From contig OZ247499.1 in assembly GCA_965233625.1 (NCBI GenBank), forward strand, positions 2,728,001-2,792,000: a stretch of 64,000 nucleotides of DNA. The letters are read 5' to 3'. The notes beneath the pieces are model-generated. The model saw only the letters and a list, made by a program, of their open reading frames with translations, ran no database searches and was not told where the DNA came from. This document shows, piece after piece, positions 30,001-36,516 of the stretch. Numbering within the stretch: position 1 is the stretch's first letter; each line of letters opens with the position of its first letter. The translations under genes were made by a program, and so were the position numbers. This DNA is from G965233625 sp965233625. GTDB taxonomy: Bacteria; Planctomycetota; Planctomycetia; Pirellulales; Pirellulaceae.

Positions 30001-30464
30001 ATGGCGAAGCCGACGGAGGCACTCATCAGATTGCCCGGCTGGAACGCTGGTGGTTCATCGCTCTCTGGCGTCATGTAAAGCGGAATCGCGGCGCCTTCTA
30101 CCTTCTCAGCCTGTGGCGACAACCAGGCTCCGACTGTGACCGGAGAGAACGGACGGGTGAAGCGGAAGGCAAGCGTCAGGAAAGGTCCGTCCGCCGAACT
30201 GCCCGCCATCGTCGCAACATGTTCGATCTGCGACGGGGGAATGGGAAACTGCCCCAGGTACGCCACATCGCCAAGAATTGCCTGCTCCGTGTCTTCAATC
30301 AAAGACTTTGGCTTCGCAACCAGCAGGATGGCGGAATCGGGCGTTACGTATTGCAGCAACGGTTCTCCAGGCGCCGACTCCGCAGCTTCAGCGGACAGAC
30401 TCAGGCATGGCGCCAGGCCCATTAACGTAACGGTGAATAATGCAAAACGTACGAAAATGGTCAT
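24048..30464 (-). CDS. Giant exported DUF1559-TPR-CHAT fusion protein
   Basis: About 2,138 residues from the ATG at 30464 (GGAAAG eight bases upstream; an ATG at 30488 lacks a site). Signal peptide residues 1-28. Residues 30-360: no known family. About 370-565 and 630-820: two DUF1559-like modules (LLSWRVRILPYLDQG ... CDGSVHS; LLSWRVQILPYLSG ... ADGSVVVH) without pilin leaders. About 820-960: HEAT-like or coiled-coil helices. About 970-1600: TPR-like repeats. The C-terminus is a CHAT domain with His1958 in VHVATHGFF and Cys2023 in LSACETGLG, followed by GAGATVASLWQVPD, so the dyad is intact. It heads a probable three-gene operon. Confidence 0.88.
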   Translation of the reverse strand: MTIFVRFALFTVTLMGLAPCLSLSAEAAESAPGEPLLQYVTPDSAILLVAKPKSLIEDTEQAILGDVAYLGQFPIPPSQIEHVATMAGSSADGPFLTLAFRFTRPFSPVTVGAWLSPQAEKVEGAAIPLYMTPESDEPPAFQPGNLMSASVGFAMPDSRTAIVSFSRQHLRRLVQRIVRREDTATGDLVTQSRRLEPGSNFALLVNAQYLLAGATPETIPLMLMPGAREYPLELSTASLEATFGQRKNQMQLRLTCRDNPQDYQRVKEFAGNAGDWFINLVKFVMPLIKSRLSIGSTEKVDQLVSQLTAVVAQMEPVEPPKMDNDGYRDVLLRLKQAPSFSRALMQVSNVLVVAVNETREAARNTVQTNNFKQVMLAWLNHADRHRTFPGDIYNDQGKPLLSWRVRILPYLDQGELFNQFHLNEPWDSPHNKKLLAQIPFVYQDPHKTIPPATTRLLAASGARTPVGKPLRSITDGLSNTAAVVHAAQPVEWTRPADFDVPAKWDKETRPGFAAKLHSVQKRSVVAMCDGSVHSISNADDQELLKLFTVDDAGVVQDSVFAVSAMPSPFKPGKLEEVYESYRKESLDVDSLLADLDSGDSQKILEAGSTLLESSDRWLKRRPRPIHELQLALQIYSDVYGELPADIQDEDGKTLLSWRVQILPYLSGPEGEKLYDKIRKDEPWDSEHNRSLIAQMPAAFAAEGEKLAAGQTRIKRVTGEGVLGGGSRLRDARDGLSNTGLLVEARDAITWTQPGDVALSADLGKLLHENNGQFVIGMADGSVVVHPKETSGETWRNIFLHSDGKTFDHQTKPVPVRYDINEPLLAAVMKLLKSPVAYHRAWSQGLLELPGAWDQMLKEAAASERSALHQMLHDPDVMVRQKTLKALMDEPHAATAHIAATAPAGLDIPLVQWLSDAPDKVLTAVITQLASSEQTHLKHRAEQLQKVLQDRRKLLAEQRTPAEEEQFQQQVAQSRLLLQQGQQLLRENKIDDAMKKMDEMLAIERKIYGDTHDEVLASLKYLTQLNSQLKRPQQVIQFSKLRVSCLTKKHGADHHITLNAKADLQAAETLAALTPEQQQEDLDINKLYAELNRLTQANEGAKALELARQVVDRRRKLFGKDSVLLLGPLRILRGLTFRAKQYQQLVSVAEETARITTSLVGESSPLGLDDLSELAYCKIQAGQQEEGLKLLQRLQKISHPPASRALMARDARYTAQQLAARDKLSEAGALLMKSLKLYDEIGEQSNAANVCWHISAYSNETAAFSWRIESLWRYQLENPLQGYLNNYPRLAEQLRRKGEHHLELVLRKTLVDVVQNAVENKQTGLLPLARALTHLASCYIRIGDYEAADLTLARCTKITGNFRGDVFVFDYLSALAKVAEHRGDVAAAGKFLQEALQVSRQDKPGFLAYQARARRELAALLVTTGNPNGALQLLAAPAAVTQAAPLAERVRMLHTKASAQLQAGSRDEAKATAEAAAKMLAAIKLPVNLSAVLLLDQANLWLRLDEAEQAKTAAVAARNNAAQAFGADSLNYSQSLAILARVQWKLGDAKAASQTALESLQGAGRVVETSAYVLSPRQQLGFSQLMRNSLDLYLSIAADDPAEADRCFAAIFRWKGAGMVRQRALHQLAEQEGVAPFYQQVTAVTQQLATSVRRAKPAIQDRDPRSRSQAENLQRQDELVASLSYLRDLQQAQLSSSRLAYMDLPQAETAPAFIAALPKGSVFVDYFVVHAQGAGQPATPQDAEPFVLACVVSKTGKITTHRLGSATKTGADIAMWRSTFGASADSKAAGKRLRESLWTPLMQHLKEAETILISPDDVLGQLPFNALPGKEDDTYLIEDHRLAIVAVPQLLPQLLKRNQPAKAKAGDLLLIGDVDYNLTAAEQPQPGAAAGPGSELRAIRQGSQFAPLPGTRDEVNVIEQLFAAQQPAARLQKLTSKQASETAFRQAASTAGLVHVATHGFFAPPPARNATSGVQAFHPGLLSGLALAGANKPALTAQDDGVLTAAEIATLNMEGVQLAVLSACETGLGQVAGGEGLLGIQRSFQVAGAGATVASLWQVPDQATRVLMELFYRNYWGKKMSRLDALREAQIFLLRTPAAIENPELVRGDLRLGAPAAQQKGTRLMPRSWAAFTLSGDWR

Positions 30465-30954
30465 CTCGCGTGCTTTCCGTCGAGGCATTGTTGAAATTCG
30501 TGGGGATAAGACATGGTTGCCCTGCGACCGTCCCGCGGCGGCGCCCCCTAACTGTAATCACCAGATCATCTCAAATCAGGCACATTGATTCGATTTTTTT
30601 ATGCAGCACGGCGACGCGCGTTAAGCTGTATCGCCCGTGACGTAAGCAATCGCTGCGACCCGCCACAAACGGAAGAAGGAGTGGCTGATGGCGATGCGGT
30701 TCTCTGCAGTCGGCAACGGCAACGCCGTGCTTGTCTGGCCAACGCGTGATGATCAGCAATAAGGCGTGCTGGCAATGCTACGACCTTGGGAACAAATCTT
30801 GACCTTCTACCTTGCGGGAATAAGGCGCCCGGGGAATGTGCTTTAAGACCTGATTAATAAATTTCTCACGTCGCCCAATATCCTTGTGACATCGACTCCA
30901 TACCACTAAGTTGAAACTCGTCTCTACTCTACCTACTTTAACAAGGTGTGATTC
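30465..30954. other. Intergenic region between divergent CHAT and sulfatase genes
   Basis: About 490 bp. It must hold promoters for both directions. The only coding signal is a 24-codon ORF with a strong Shine-Dalgarno (separate entry). No operator-like palindrome stood out. Confidence 0.5.
30688..30762 (+). CDS. Possible 24-residue peptide
   Basis: ATG to TAA ORF of 24 codons with AAGGAG about eight bases upstream of the ATG. The peptide starts MAMRFSAVGNGNAVLVWP and has no known relatives that I can name. It lies upstream of the sulfatase on the same strand, 192 bp from its start, so it could be a leader peptide or simply chance. The good ribosome site is the only support. Confidence 0.2.
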   Translation: MAMRFSAVGNGNAVLVWPTRDDQQ

Positions 30955-32553
30955 ATGAAGCGTTTGGGATTAGGGTTAAGCGTCGGTCTGGCAGTGCTGA
31001 CGTTATTGGTTCCAGCAGTCTCCCGGGCAGCGGACAAGCCAAACATTGTGCTTATCTGGGGCGATGACATCGGGCAGTCGAACATCAGCGCTTATACGAT
31101 GGGGTTGATGGGCTATCGGACCCCCAACATCGATAGGGTGGCTCGCGAAGGTTTAATCTTCACCGACTACTACGCAGAGCAAAGTTGCACGGCAGGTCGT
31201 GCGTCGTTGATTACCGGTCAGCACGGTCTTCGCACCGGCTTGACCAAGGTGGGCATGCCCGGCGCCACAACCGGACTTCAAAAGGAAGACCCGACGATTG
31301 CTGAACTGCTCAAGCCGCATGGCTACGCAACGGGGCAGTTCGGCAAAAATCATCTGGGCGACCGGAATGAGTTCCTTCCCACGGTGCATGGCTTCGACGA
31401 GTTCTATGGCAACCTGTATCACCTGAACGCCGAGGAAGAACCAGAACTCCGGGATTACCCGAAAGATCCAGCCTTCCGCGCCAAGTACGGCCCGCGCGGT
31501 GTGATGCACTGCAAAGCCAGCGACAAAGACGATCCAACGGTTGATCCACGGTTCGGCCGCGTCGGCAAACAGGTGATTAAAGACACCGGTCCGTTGACCA
31601 AAAAGCGGATGGAAACAATCGATGATGATACAGCCGACCGCGCTGCAAAATTCATTGCTGACAATGCGAAGGCGGATAAGCCGTTTTTTGTGTGGGTGAA
31701 CTTCACGCACATGCACTTCCGCACCCACGTGAAACCCGAAAGCAAAGGTCAGTCGGGCCGCTGGCAGAGTGAATATCACGACGCCATGATCGACCACGAT
31801 AAGAACGTCGGCACCGTTCTCGACGCCATTGATAAAGCCGGCATCACGGACAATACCTTTGTGATGTACAGCACGGACAATGGCCCGCACATGAACTCGT
31901 GGCCCGACGCAGGGATGACTCCTTTCCGTAATGAGAAAAACTCCAACTGGGAAGGCGCCTACCGCGTGCCATGTATGGTGCGTTGGCCCGGCAAAATCAA
32001 ACCAGGCAGAGTTTCCAACAACATCACTTCGCACCTGGACTGGCTGCCCACGATTCTTGCGATGGCTGGCGAAGATGACATCAAAGAGAAACTGCTGAAG
32101 GGGCACACCATTGGCGACCGTACCTACAAGGTGCACCTGGACGGATACAATCTGGTTCCCGTGCTGACGGGTAAAACCAAGGTCAACCCGCGTAAGTCGT
32201 TCATCTACTGCAACGACGATCAGCAGACGACGGGCCTACGTTTTGACAACTGGAAAATGGTGTTCATGGAGCAGCGCACGCGCGGCACCCTGCGGATCTG
32301 GGCCGAGCCGTTTGTGACGCTCCGTGTGCCGAAGATTTTCAACCTTCGCACCGATCCTTATGAGCGTGCAGATGTAACGTCGAACACGTACTACGACTGG
32401 TTGCTTGACCACGTGTTCCTGCTTGTTCCTGCACAGGAGTACGTGGGTAACTTCCTGAAGACGTTCAAGGAATATCCGCAACGTCAGAAAGCGGCCAGCT
32501 TCAACCTGGACGACGTGCTGAAAAAACTGGAAGAAGGCGTCGGAAGCCGCTAG
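30955..32553 (+). CDS. Type I sulfatase (arylsulfatase family), exported
   Basis: 532 residues with a signal peptide (residues 1-25, ending SRAADKP). AAGGTG precedes the ATG. The start of the mature protein (NIVLIWGDDIG) carries the metal-binding Asp pair, and Cys78 in SCTAGRASLITG fits the CxAxR motif converted to formylglycine. Later motifs include GKNHLGD, a YSTDNGPH metal site and CMVRWPGKIKPG. It removes sulfate esters from an unknown substrate, likely a sulfated polysaccharide or aryl sulfate, in the periplasm. A strong intrinsic terminator follows. The HAD gene and the porin gene next door form a recurrent neighbourhood with such sulfatases. No anaerobic maturase is in the window. Confidence 0.93.
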   Translation: MKRLGLGLSVGLAVLTLLVPAVSRAADKPNIVLIWGDDIGQSNISAYTMGLMGYRTPNIDRVAREGLIFTDYYAEQSCTAGRASLITGQHGLRTGLTKVGMPGATTGLQKEDPTIAELLKPHGYATGQFGKNHLGDRNEFLPTVHGFDEFYGNLYHLNAEEEPELRDYPKDPAFRAKYGPRGVMHCKASDKDDPTVDPRFGRVGKQVIKDTGPLTKKRMETIDDDTADRAAKFIADNAKADKPFFVWVNFTHMHFRTHVKPESKGQSGRWQSEYHDAMIDHDKNVGTVLDAIDKAGITDNTFVMYSTDNGPHMNSWPDAGMTPFRNEKNSNWEGAYRVPCMVRWPGKIKPGRVSNNITSHLDWLPTILAMAGEDDIKEKLLKGHTIGDRTYKVHLDGYNLVPVLTGKTKVNPRKSFIYCNDDQQTTGLRFDNWKMVFMEQRTRGTLRIWAEPFVTLRVPKIFNLRTDPYERADVTSNTYYDWLLDHVFLLVPAQEYVGNFLKTFKEYPQRQKAASFNLDDVLKKLEEGVGSR

Positions 32554-32569
32554 TCCAGCTGAAACAGTC

Positions 32570-32609
32570 AACGGCGGAGCGTGTTCGAAAACCGCTCCGC
32601 CGTTTTTTT
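32570..32609 (+). terminator. Intrinsic terminator after the sulfatase gene
   Basis: A perfect 12-bp stem (AACGGCGGAGCG with CGCTCCGCCGTT), an 11-base loop and a run of seven T (32603-32609). It separates the sulfatase from the HAD gene. Confidence 0.93.
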
Positions 32610-32631
32610 GCGCGCATATTTCCGCTGCACC

Positions 32632-33699
32632 ATGAAGCGACTTCTATTGTTTACATTCAATCTTTCACCATCTGATATAGCGAGCGGACCCGTGGTTACG
32701 AATTTTAGATCAGCAATTCCGGCTTCATTAGCCTTCGTTCTCCTCTCACTTCTGTTGGCACAGTCGCAGGTCCAAGCGGCGGACCCGCTGCCCAGTTGGG
32801 CAAGCAGCGCGGCGAAAACATCGATATTGGAATTTGTAGAAGCAGTTACGCAGGAGGGCGGAAAGGACTTCGTACCGCCAGAGGCAAGGATCGCAACCTT
32901 TGATAACGATGGCTGCCTGTGGGTTGAGAAGCCCGTATACACCCAGCTGCAATTTGTCCGCGACCGGGTTCACGAGCTTGCCCCCGGACATCCAGAATGG
33001 AAGACCACGCAGCCTTTTAAAGCCGTTCTCGAAGACGATATGAAGGCCGTAGCCGCCAGCGGAGAGAAGGGACTTATGAACCTGCTGATGGCGACACACT
33101 CTGGGATGACCGCTACGGAATTTACCGCCACCGCAACCAAGTGGATCAACACGGCGAAGCATCCCCGGTTCAAACGGCTGTACACCGAATGTGTTTACGT
33201 CCCGCAGCTTGAGTTGATGAAACTGCTGCGCGATAAAGGCTTCAAAGTATTCATCGTCTCCGGCGGCGGGGTTGAATTCATGCGTCCCTGGACGGCACGC
33301 GTTTACGGTGTTCCCCCTTCTCAGGTCGTTGGCTCGCGCGTGGTCACCAAGTTTGAAATCCGCGATGGAAAGCCCGTGCTGGTTCGGCAGCCTGAAATCG
33401 GTTTTATCGACGATAAAGCCGGTAAACCCGTCGGCATCTACGAGCACATCGGTCAACGGCCATTGATCGCCGTGGGCAACTCAGACGGCGATCTGCAAAT
33501 GGTGCAGTACACGACGGCGGGCAGCGGTCGCCGGCTGGGAATCTTCATTCACCACACCGACGAAGTCCGCGAGTACGCCTACGACCGCGAGAGCCACGTT
33601 GGCAAACTCGACAAAGCCCTCGATCTTGCCGGAGATAACGGCTGGGTGATTGTGGATATGAAACGCGACTGGAAACGCGTCTTCTCTTTCGACAAATAA
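32632..33699 (+). CDS. HAD-superfamily hydrolase, probably exported
   Basis: 355 residues from the ATG at 32632. The longer frame from a GTG at 32581 runs through the upstream terminator and is rejected; a GTG at 32692 would give a compact signal peptide and is an alternative. A hydrophobic segment near residues 30-48 (ASLAFVLLSLLLAQSQ) suggests export. HAD motif I is FDNDGCLW with Asp91 and Asp93, motif II IVSGGG, and motif III/IV AVGNSDGDLQM, so the active site is intact for a phosphohydrolase. The substrate is unknown. It follows the sulfatase gene after a terminator and is convergent with the porin gene. Confidence 0.88.
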   Translation: MKRLLLFTFNLSPSDIASGPVVTNFRSAIPASLAFVLLSLLLAQSQVQAADPLPSWASSAAKTSILEFVEAVTQEGGKDFVPPEARIATFDNDGCLWVEKPVYTQLQFVRDRVHELAPGHPEWKTTQPFKAVLEDDMKAVAASGEKGLMNLLMATHSGMTATEFTATATKWINTAKHPRFKRLYTECVYVPQLELMKLLRDKGFKVFIVSGGGVEFMRPWTARVYGVPPSQVVGSRVVTKFEIRDGKPVLVRQPEIGFIDDKAGKPVGIYEHIGQRPLIAVGNSDGDLQMVQYTTAGSGRRLGIFIHHTDEVREYAYDRESHVGKLDKALDLAGDNGWVIVDMKRDWKRVFSFDK

Positions 33700-33714
33700 C
33701 ACCGCCAAACGGGC

Positions 33715-34977
33715 TTAGTAAATCACGCGTCCGCGGAAGCCAGCTAGGACCGCGGTGTCGATGGCCTGACGCGCCGGATCAATGATTTGCAGATCTGGCG
33801 TCAGATGGAACCACGGGGTGACTTCAATATCGTAGTAGATTTCAACACCCTGGCCGTCACCAATTCCGCCGCCTGCGTTGGCCAGAAACGGCGCGATATC
33901 GTTGCTGGTGCCTGCGTAGTACCAGCCAACACCAAAACTGTCGTTCTCGCGGCCGCAGATCATGCTGCTGCCGCCGACGCCGAAGCTAAGAAAGTGCTGC
34001 AACGGATTCGTGCCGGCATCAGCGATACCCGCACGGCCGAACACGCCCCAGCCACGCCGTGAGTTCTCCGGGTCGACAACCAGATACTGGTCGAAGTTCC
34101 AGTACAGCGACCACGAACCGCTTTGCCGGGCGATGGGCACCTGAGGCAGGATGATGCGGGGGTCCTGATCCAAAGCGACATATTCCCGGCTGCTCCATGT
34201 GCCGCCCAGCAGCTGATGACCTGGGAGCCCCGCGACGGATACAGGAATGCGTGCTTCCGCCGCCAGCGTCACCCCTTCAGCAAACAGTTCTTCAAATCCG
34301 CTGGTGCGGACGGTATCTGTCGGATTGATCACGTTAAAGGCAAACAGCGGTGTACCTTCTTCGCCCAGAATAAAAAATCCGGCGCCAAGCGTGGAATACG
34401 GCAGCGTCCGCAAGACGATGGGGTTGGCGACCATCGATATGTTAGAGAATTGCGTTTTGCCGCGTCCATGGGCAAAGGCGTTCAAGTCGCCATCAAGCGT
34501 GTCGATCTTGCCGCAGAATACGCCGAACTGCGGCGACAGCATCTGCGTGATCATCACGTTGGTGAGATAAACGTTTTCGCTATCAACAACCGGCAGATCC
34601 GCAACGACCTGCGGCGGCAACAGAGCGCCCGTGGCGCCCGCCAGCGAATCGCCATAGCGGTGTTCCGCCCGGAGCTTGACAAACATCCCCTGGTGATCGG
34701 CAAGCTTGCCCATATCCAGGTTAAGGATGTAGTCGTTATGTCCTGCGAAGCGGAACTCACGATCAAGCCCGCCACTGGCGACACCGGAATAAAACAGCGT
34801 TGAGTCGGCTTGAAAGGAAATTCCCTCTTCGCCCAGCAGCGGACGGATGCCAGCCCAGTCGCCCGTCAGCGGATTTTCCGGGCTGCCCGTTTCCTGACAC
34901 TCCGCGCGTGATACAACGCTGCACAGTGCAAGAAGACTGCAAAGAATAACGAACAATCTGGTAAAGGTACTACGCAT
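33715..34977 (-). CDS. OprB-type carbohydrate-selective porin
   Basis: 420 residues from the ATG at 34977, with a signal peptide (about residues 1-27, ending SRAECQE); the frame extends to 35040 without a better start. Early LTGDWAGIRPLLGEEGI and later features (GHNDYILNLD, WNFDQYLVVDP, GWGVFGRAG, VEIYYDIEVTPWFHLTPDLQ) match the OprB family of outer-membrane beta-barrel porins that admit sugars. The C-terminal residue is aromatic (Tyr), as in outer-membrane proteins. It ends 15 bp from the HAD gene, in convergent orientation, and with the sulfatase suggests uptake of sulfated-sugar breakdown products. Confidence 0.88.
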   Translation of the reverse strand: MRSTFTRLFVILCSLLALCSVVSRAECQETGSPENPLTGDWAGIRPLLGEEGISFQADSTLFYSGVASGGLDREFRFAGHNDYILNLDMGKLADHQGMFVKLRAEHRYGDSLAGATGALLPPQVVADLPVVDSENVYLTNVMITQMLSPQFGVFCGKIDTLDGDLNAFAHGRGKTQFSNISMVANPIVLRTLPYSTLGAGFFILGEEGTPLFAFNVINPTDTVRTSGFEELFAEGVTLAAEARIPVSVAGLPGHQLLGGTWSSREYVALDQDPRIILPQVPIARQSGSWSLYWNFDQYLVVDPENSRRGWGVFGRAGIADAGTNPLQHFLSFGVGGSSMICGRENDSFGVGWYYAGTSNDIAPFLANAGGGIGDGQGVEIYYDIEVTPWFHLTPDLQIIDPARQAIDTAVLAGFRGRVIY

Positions 34978-35258
34978 CCTTGCAAGTCCTCTAATAAACA
35001 ACGGCCAATGTGTTTCTGCCTCAAACGGTCGCTTCGTCAAAATCGACGCGGGAGGCAGGAGGACTGGATGTGCAATGCCACAGCCGCAAAGAAAACCGGC
35101 GGCGTGATTCAGGTTCTCCGGGTCAGGTTGTCCTGCCGGCGCCGCGAGAACCGCAGGTGAGAATCAGCAGCGGGGCGTATGCCTGATACAAAGCCCCTTG
35201 CCCGCATGACCGTCAACTTCACGGCAGAGAGCCTGGTGAGACACCATAGCTCTGGAAG

Positions 35259-35289
35259 AAAAACCGGCCGCATGAGATTAAGGGCCGGT
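35259..35289 (-). terminator. Intrinsic terminator after the flavodoxin gene
   Basis: On the minus strand, a 7-bp stem ACCGGCC/GGCCGGT (35283-35289 with 35263-35269) with a 13-base loop and a following run of T, about 20 bases beyond the flavodoxin stop. The remaining intergenic 34978-35258 shows no gene; it should contain the porin promoter. Confidence 0.8.
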
Positions 35290-35310
35290 CTTGTGCAAGC
35301 CAGCGGTTGG

Positions 35311-35835
35311 CTATGCCTCGATCAGGCCAGCATCGGTCATCACTTTGACCAGCCAGGCTTTGATCCGTTCTTCGGTCATGTCCGATTCGTTGTCTTCATC
35401 GAGACCGAGGCCCAGGAAGTGATCGTCATCGAACTTACCTTGCGAGTCATCAAATTCGTAGCCTTCGGTTGGCCACACACCCACAAGTTCAGGTCCGCCC
35501 AGTTCTTTAACAACGCCCCATAGTTCGCCCATTGCGTCGAGGAAGTTGAAGGGATAGCCGACCTGATCGCCCATGGCGAAGATGGCGATCTTTTTACCCG
35601 ACAGGTCAAGACCTTCCATCTGCGGAATGAATTCCGCCCAGTCGTCCTGCATTTCACCAATGTTCCAGGTGGACACGCCCAGGAAGATCAGGTCGTAGTT
35701 CTGCATTTCCTCAGGTTCGCACTCGGCGACGTCGGCGATGTGTGAGCAGAAATCGCCTAATTCTTCTTTAATTTTCTCCGCAGCTTCCTGGGTGTTTCCG
35801 GTGCTGGAACCGTAGAAAATCGCCATCGATAGCAT
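35311..35835 (-). CDS. fldA: Long-chain flavodoxin
   Basis: 174 residues. The FMN phosphate-binding loop YGSSTGNTQ is at residues 8-16, the LGVSTWNIGEM segment supplies the tryptophan that stacks on FMN, and AMGDQVGYPFNFLDAMG covers the second loop. The length and the segment around SQGKFDDDHFLGLGLDEDNESD place it with long-chain flavodoxins. It is a cytoplasmic one-electron carrier that replaces ferredoxin, often under iron shortage. GGAT stands seven bases before the ATG at 35835; an internal ATG at 35826 is the alternative. It appears monocistronic, with its own terminator. Confidence 0.95.
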   Translation of the reverse strand: MLSMAIFYGSSTGNTQEAAEKIKEELGDFCSHIADVAECEPEEMQNYDLIFLGVSTWNIGEMQDDWAEFIPQMEGLDLSGKKIAIFAMGDQVGYPFNFLDAMGELWGVVKELGGPELVGVWPTEGYEFDDSQGKFDDDHFLGLGLDEDNESDMTEERIKAWLVKVMTDAGLIEA

Positions 35836-36516
35836 CTATCTATCCTATTCATTCGAAAGTATGCGGGTTTTGCAACAAACAACACCTAATTTTGAAGTCA
35901 AGTGCCACTCAACGCAAGCGGGCTAATCGCAGAGAACTGGGGGCGAAGCACTTGTCGGAAAGAGAGTCCGGCGCTCAGGCTTGCCCTTCCAGAATCACGC
36001 TGCAAGCCGTTCGGTGGCATGTGCGGATACCGGTGAGCGGGCGCTACCCAAGAGGCGCCGGATTCGCTAGGCGCCCTTGATGATGACTGCACCAGCGTTT
36101 TCCGCTGCAAGTGCTAGCAGCGCACAAAAAAAACCGGCCTGAACAAAAAGTACATTCCTTCTTCAGCCGCGGCAGACGGCCCAGTCGCACGAGGGAAGCG
36201 ATCCTCGATGCCGCGAGTGTCAAAGTAGCGTTCGTTTTGTCCTGGTCCGGTTTGAACACCGGCAAGCCGTTTCGACATCCATGCCTGGCAGCCTGCCTAC
36301 CTGACGAAGCGTGAGTTCCATCCACCGCCAGGTTGTATAGTTATCGCAATTTACCCGCTTTGACTCGAAGTAATCATTCCAACGGATGGGGAAATCAGGA
36401 GGTGTGCTTACCGGCTGTGCCGATTTTGACGGTTAAGCCGGGATTTACTCACCCACGCGTTAAAGTTTGACGATTATGTCAATGTTGCGACCGATGAACG
36501 CGCGGAGAACCGGCAC
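35836..36516. other. Intergenic region, 681 bp
   Basis: Long region without a gene I can support. Four short open frames exist on both strands, all with poor starts and no family resemblance. It should contain the flavodoxin promoter and that of the coiled-coil gene. A short hairpin (CGCTGC/GCAGCG, near 36102-36121) precedes a run of eight A, which is the wrong polarity for a plus-strand terminator. It may be remnants of a decayed gene. Confidence 0.5.

Noticed and set aside
19116..30464. CHAT genes as part of a CRISPR type III-E (craspase) system
   Set aside because: No CRISPR array or Cas gene in the window, and both CHAT proteins carry signal peptides.
35892..36325. Several short frames in the flavodoxin/coiled-coil gap
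   Set aside because: Conflicting strands, poor starts and no recognisable protein; treated as noncoding.
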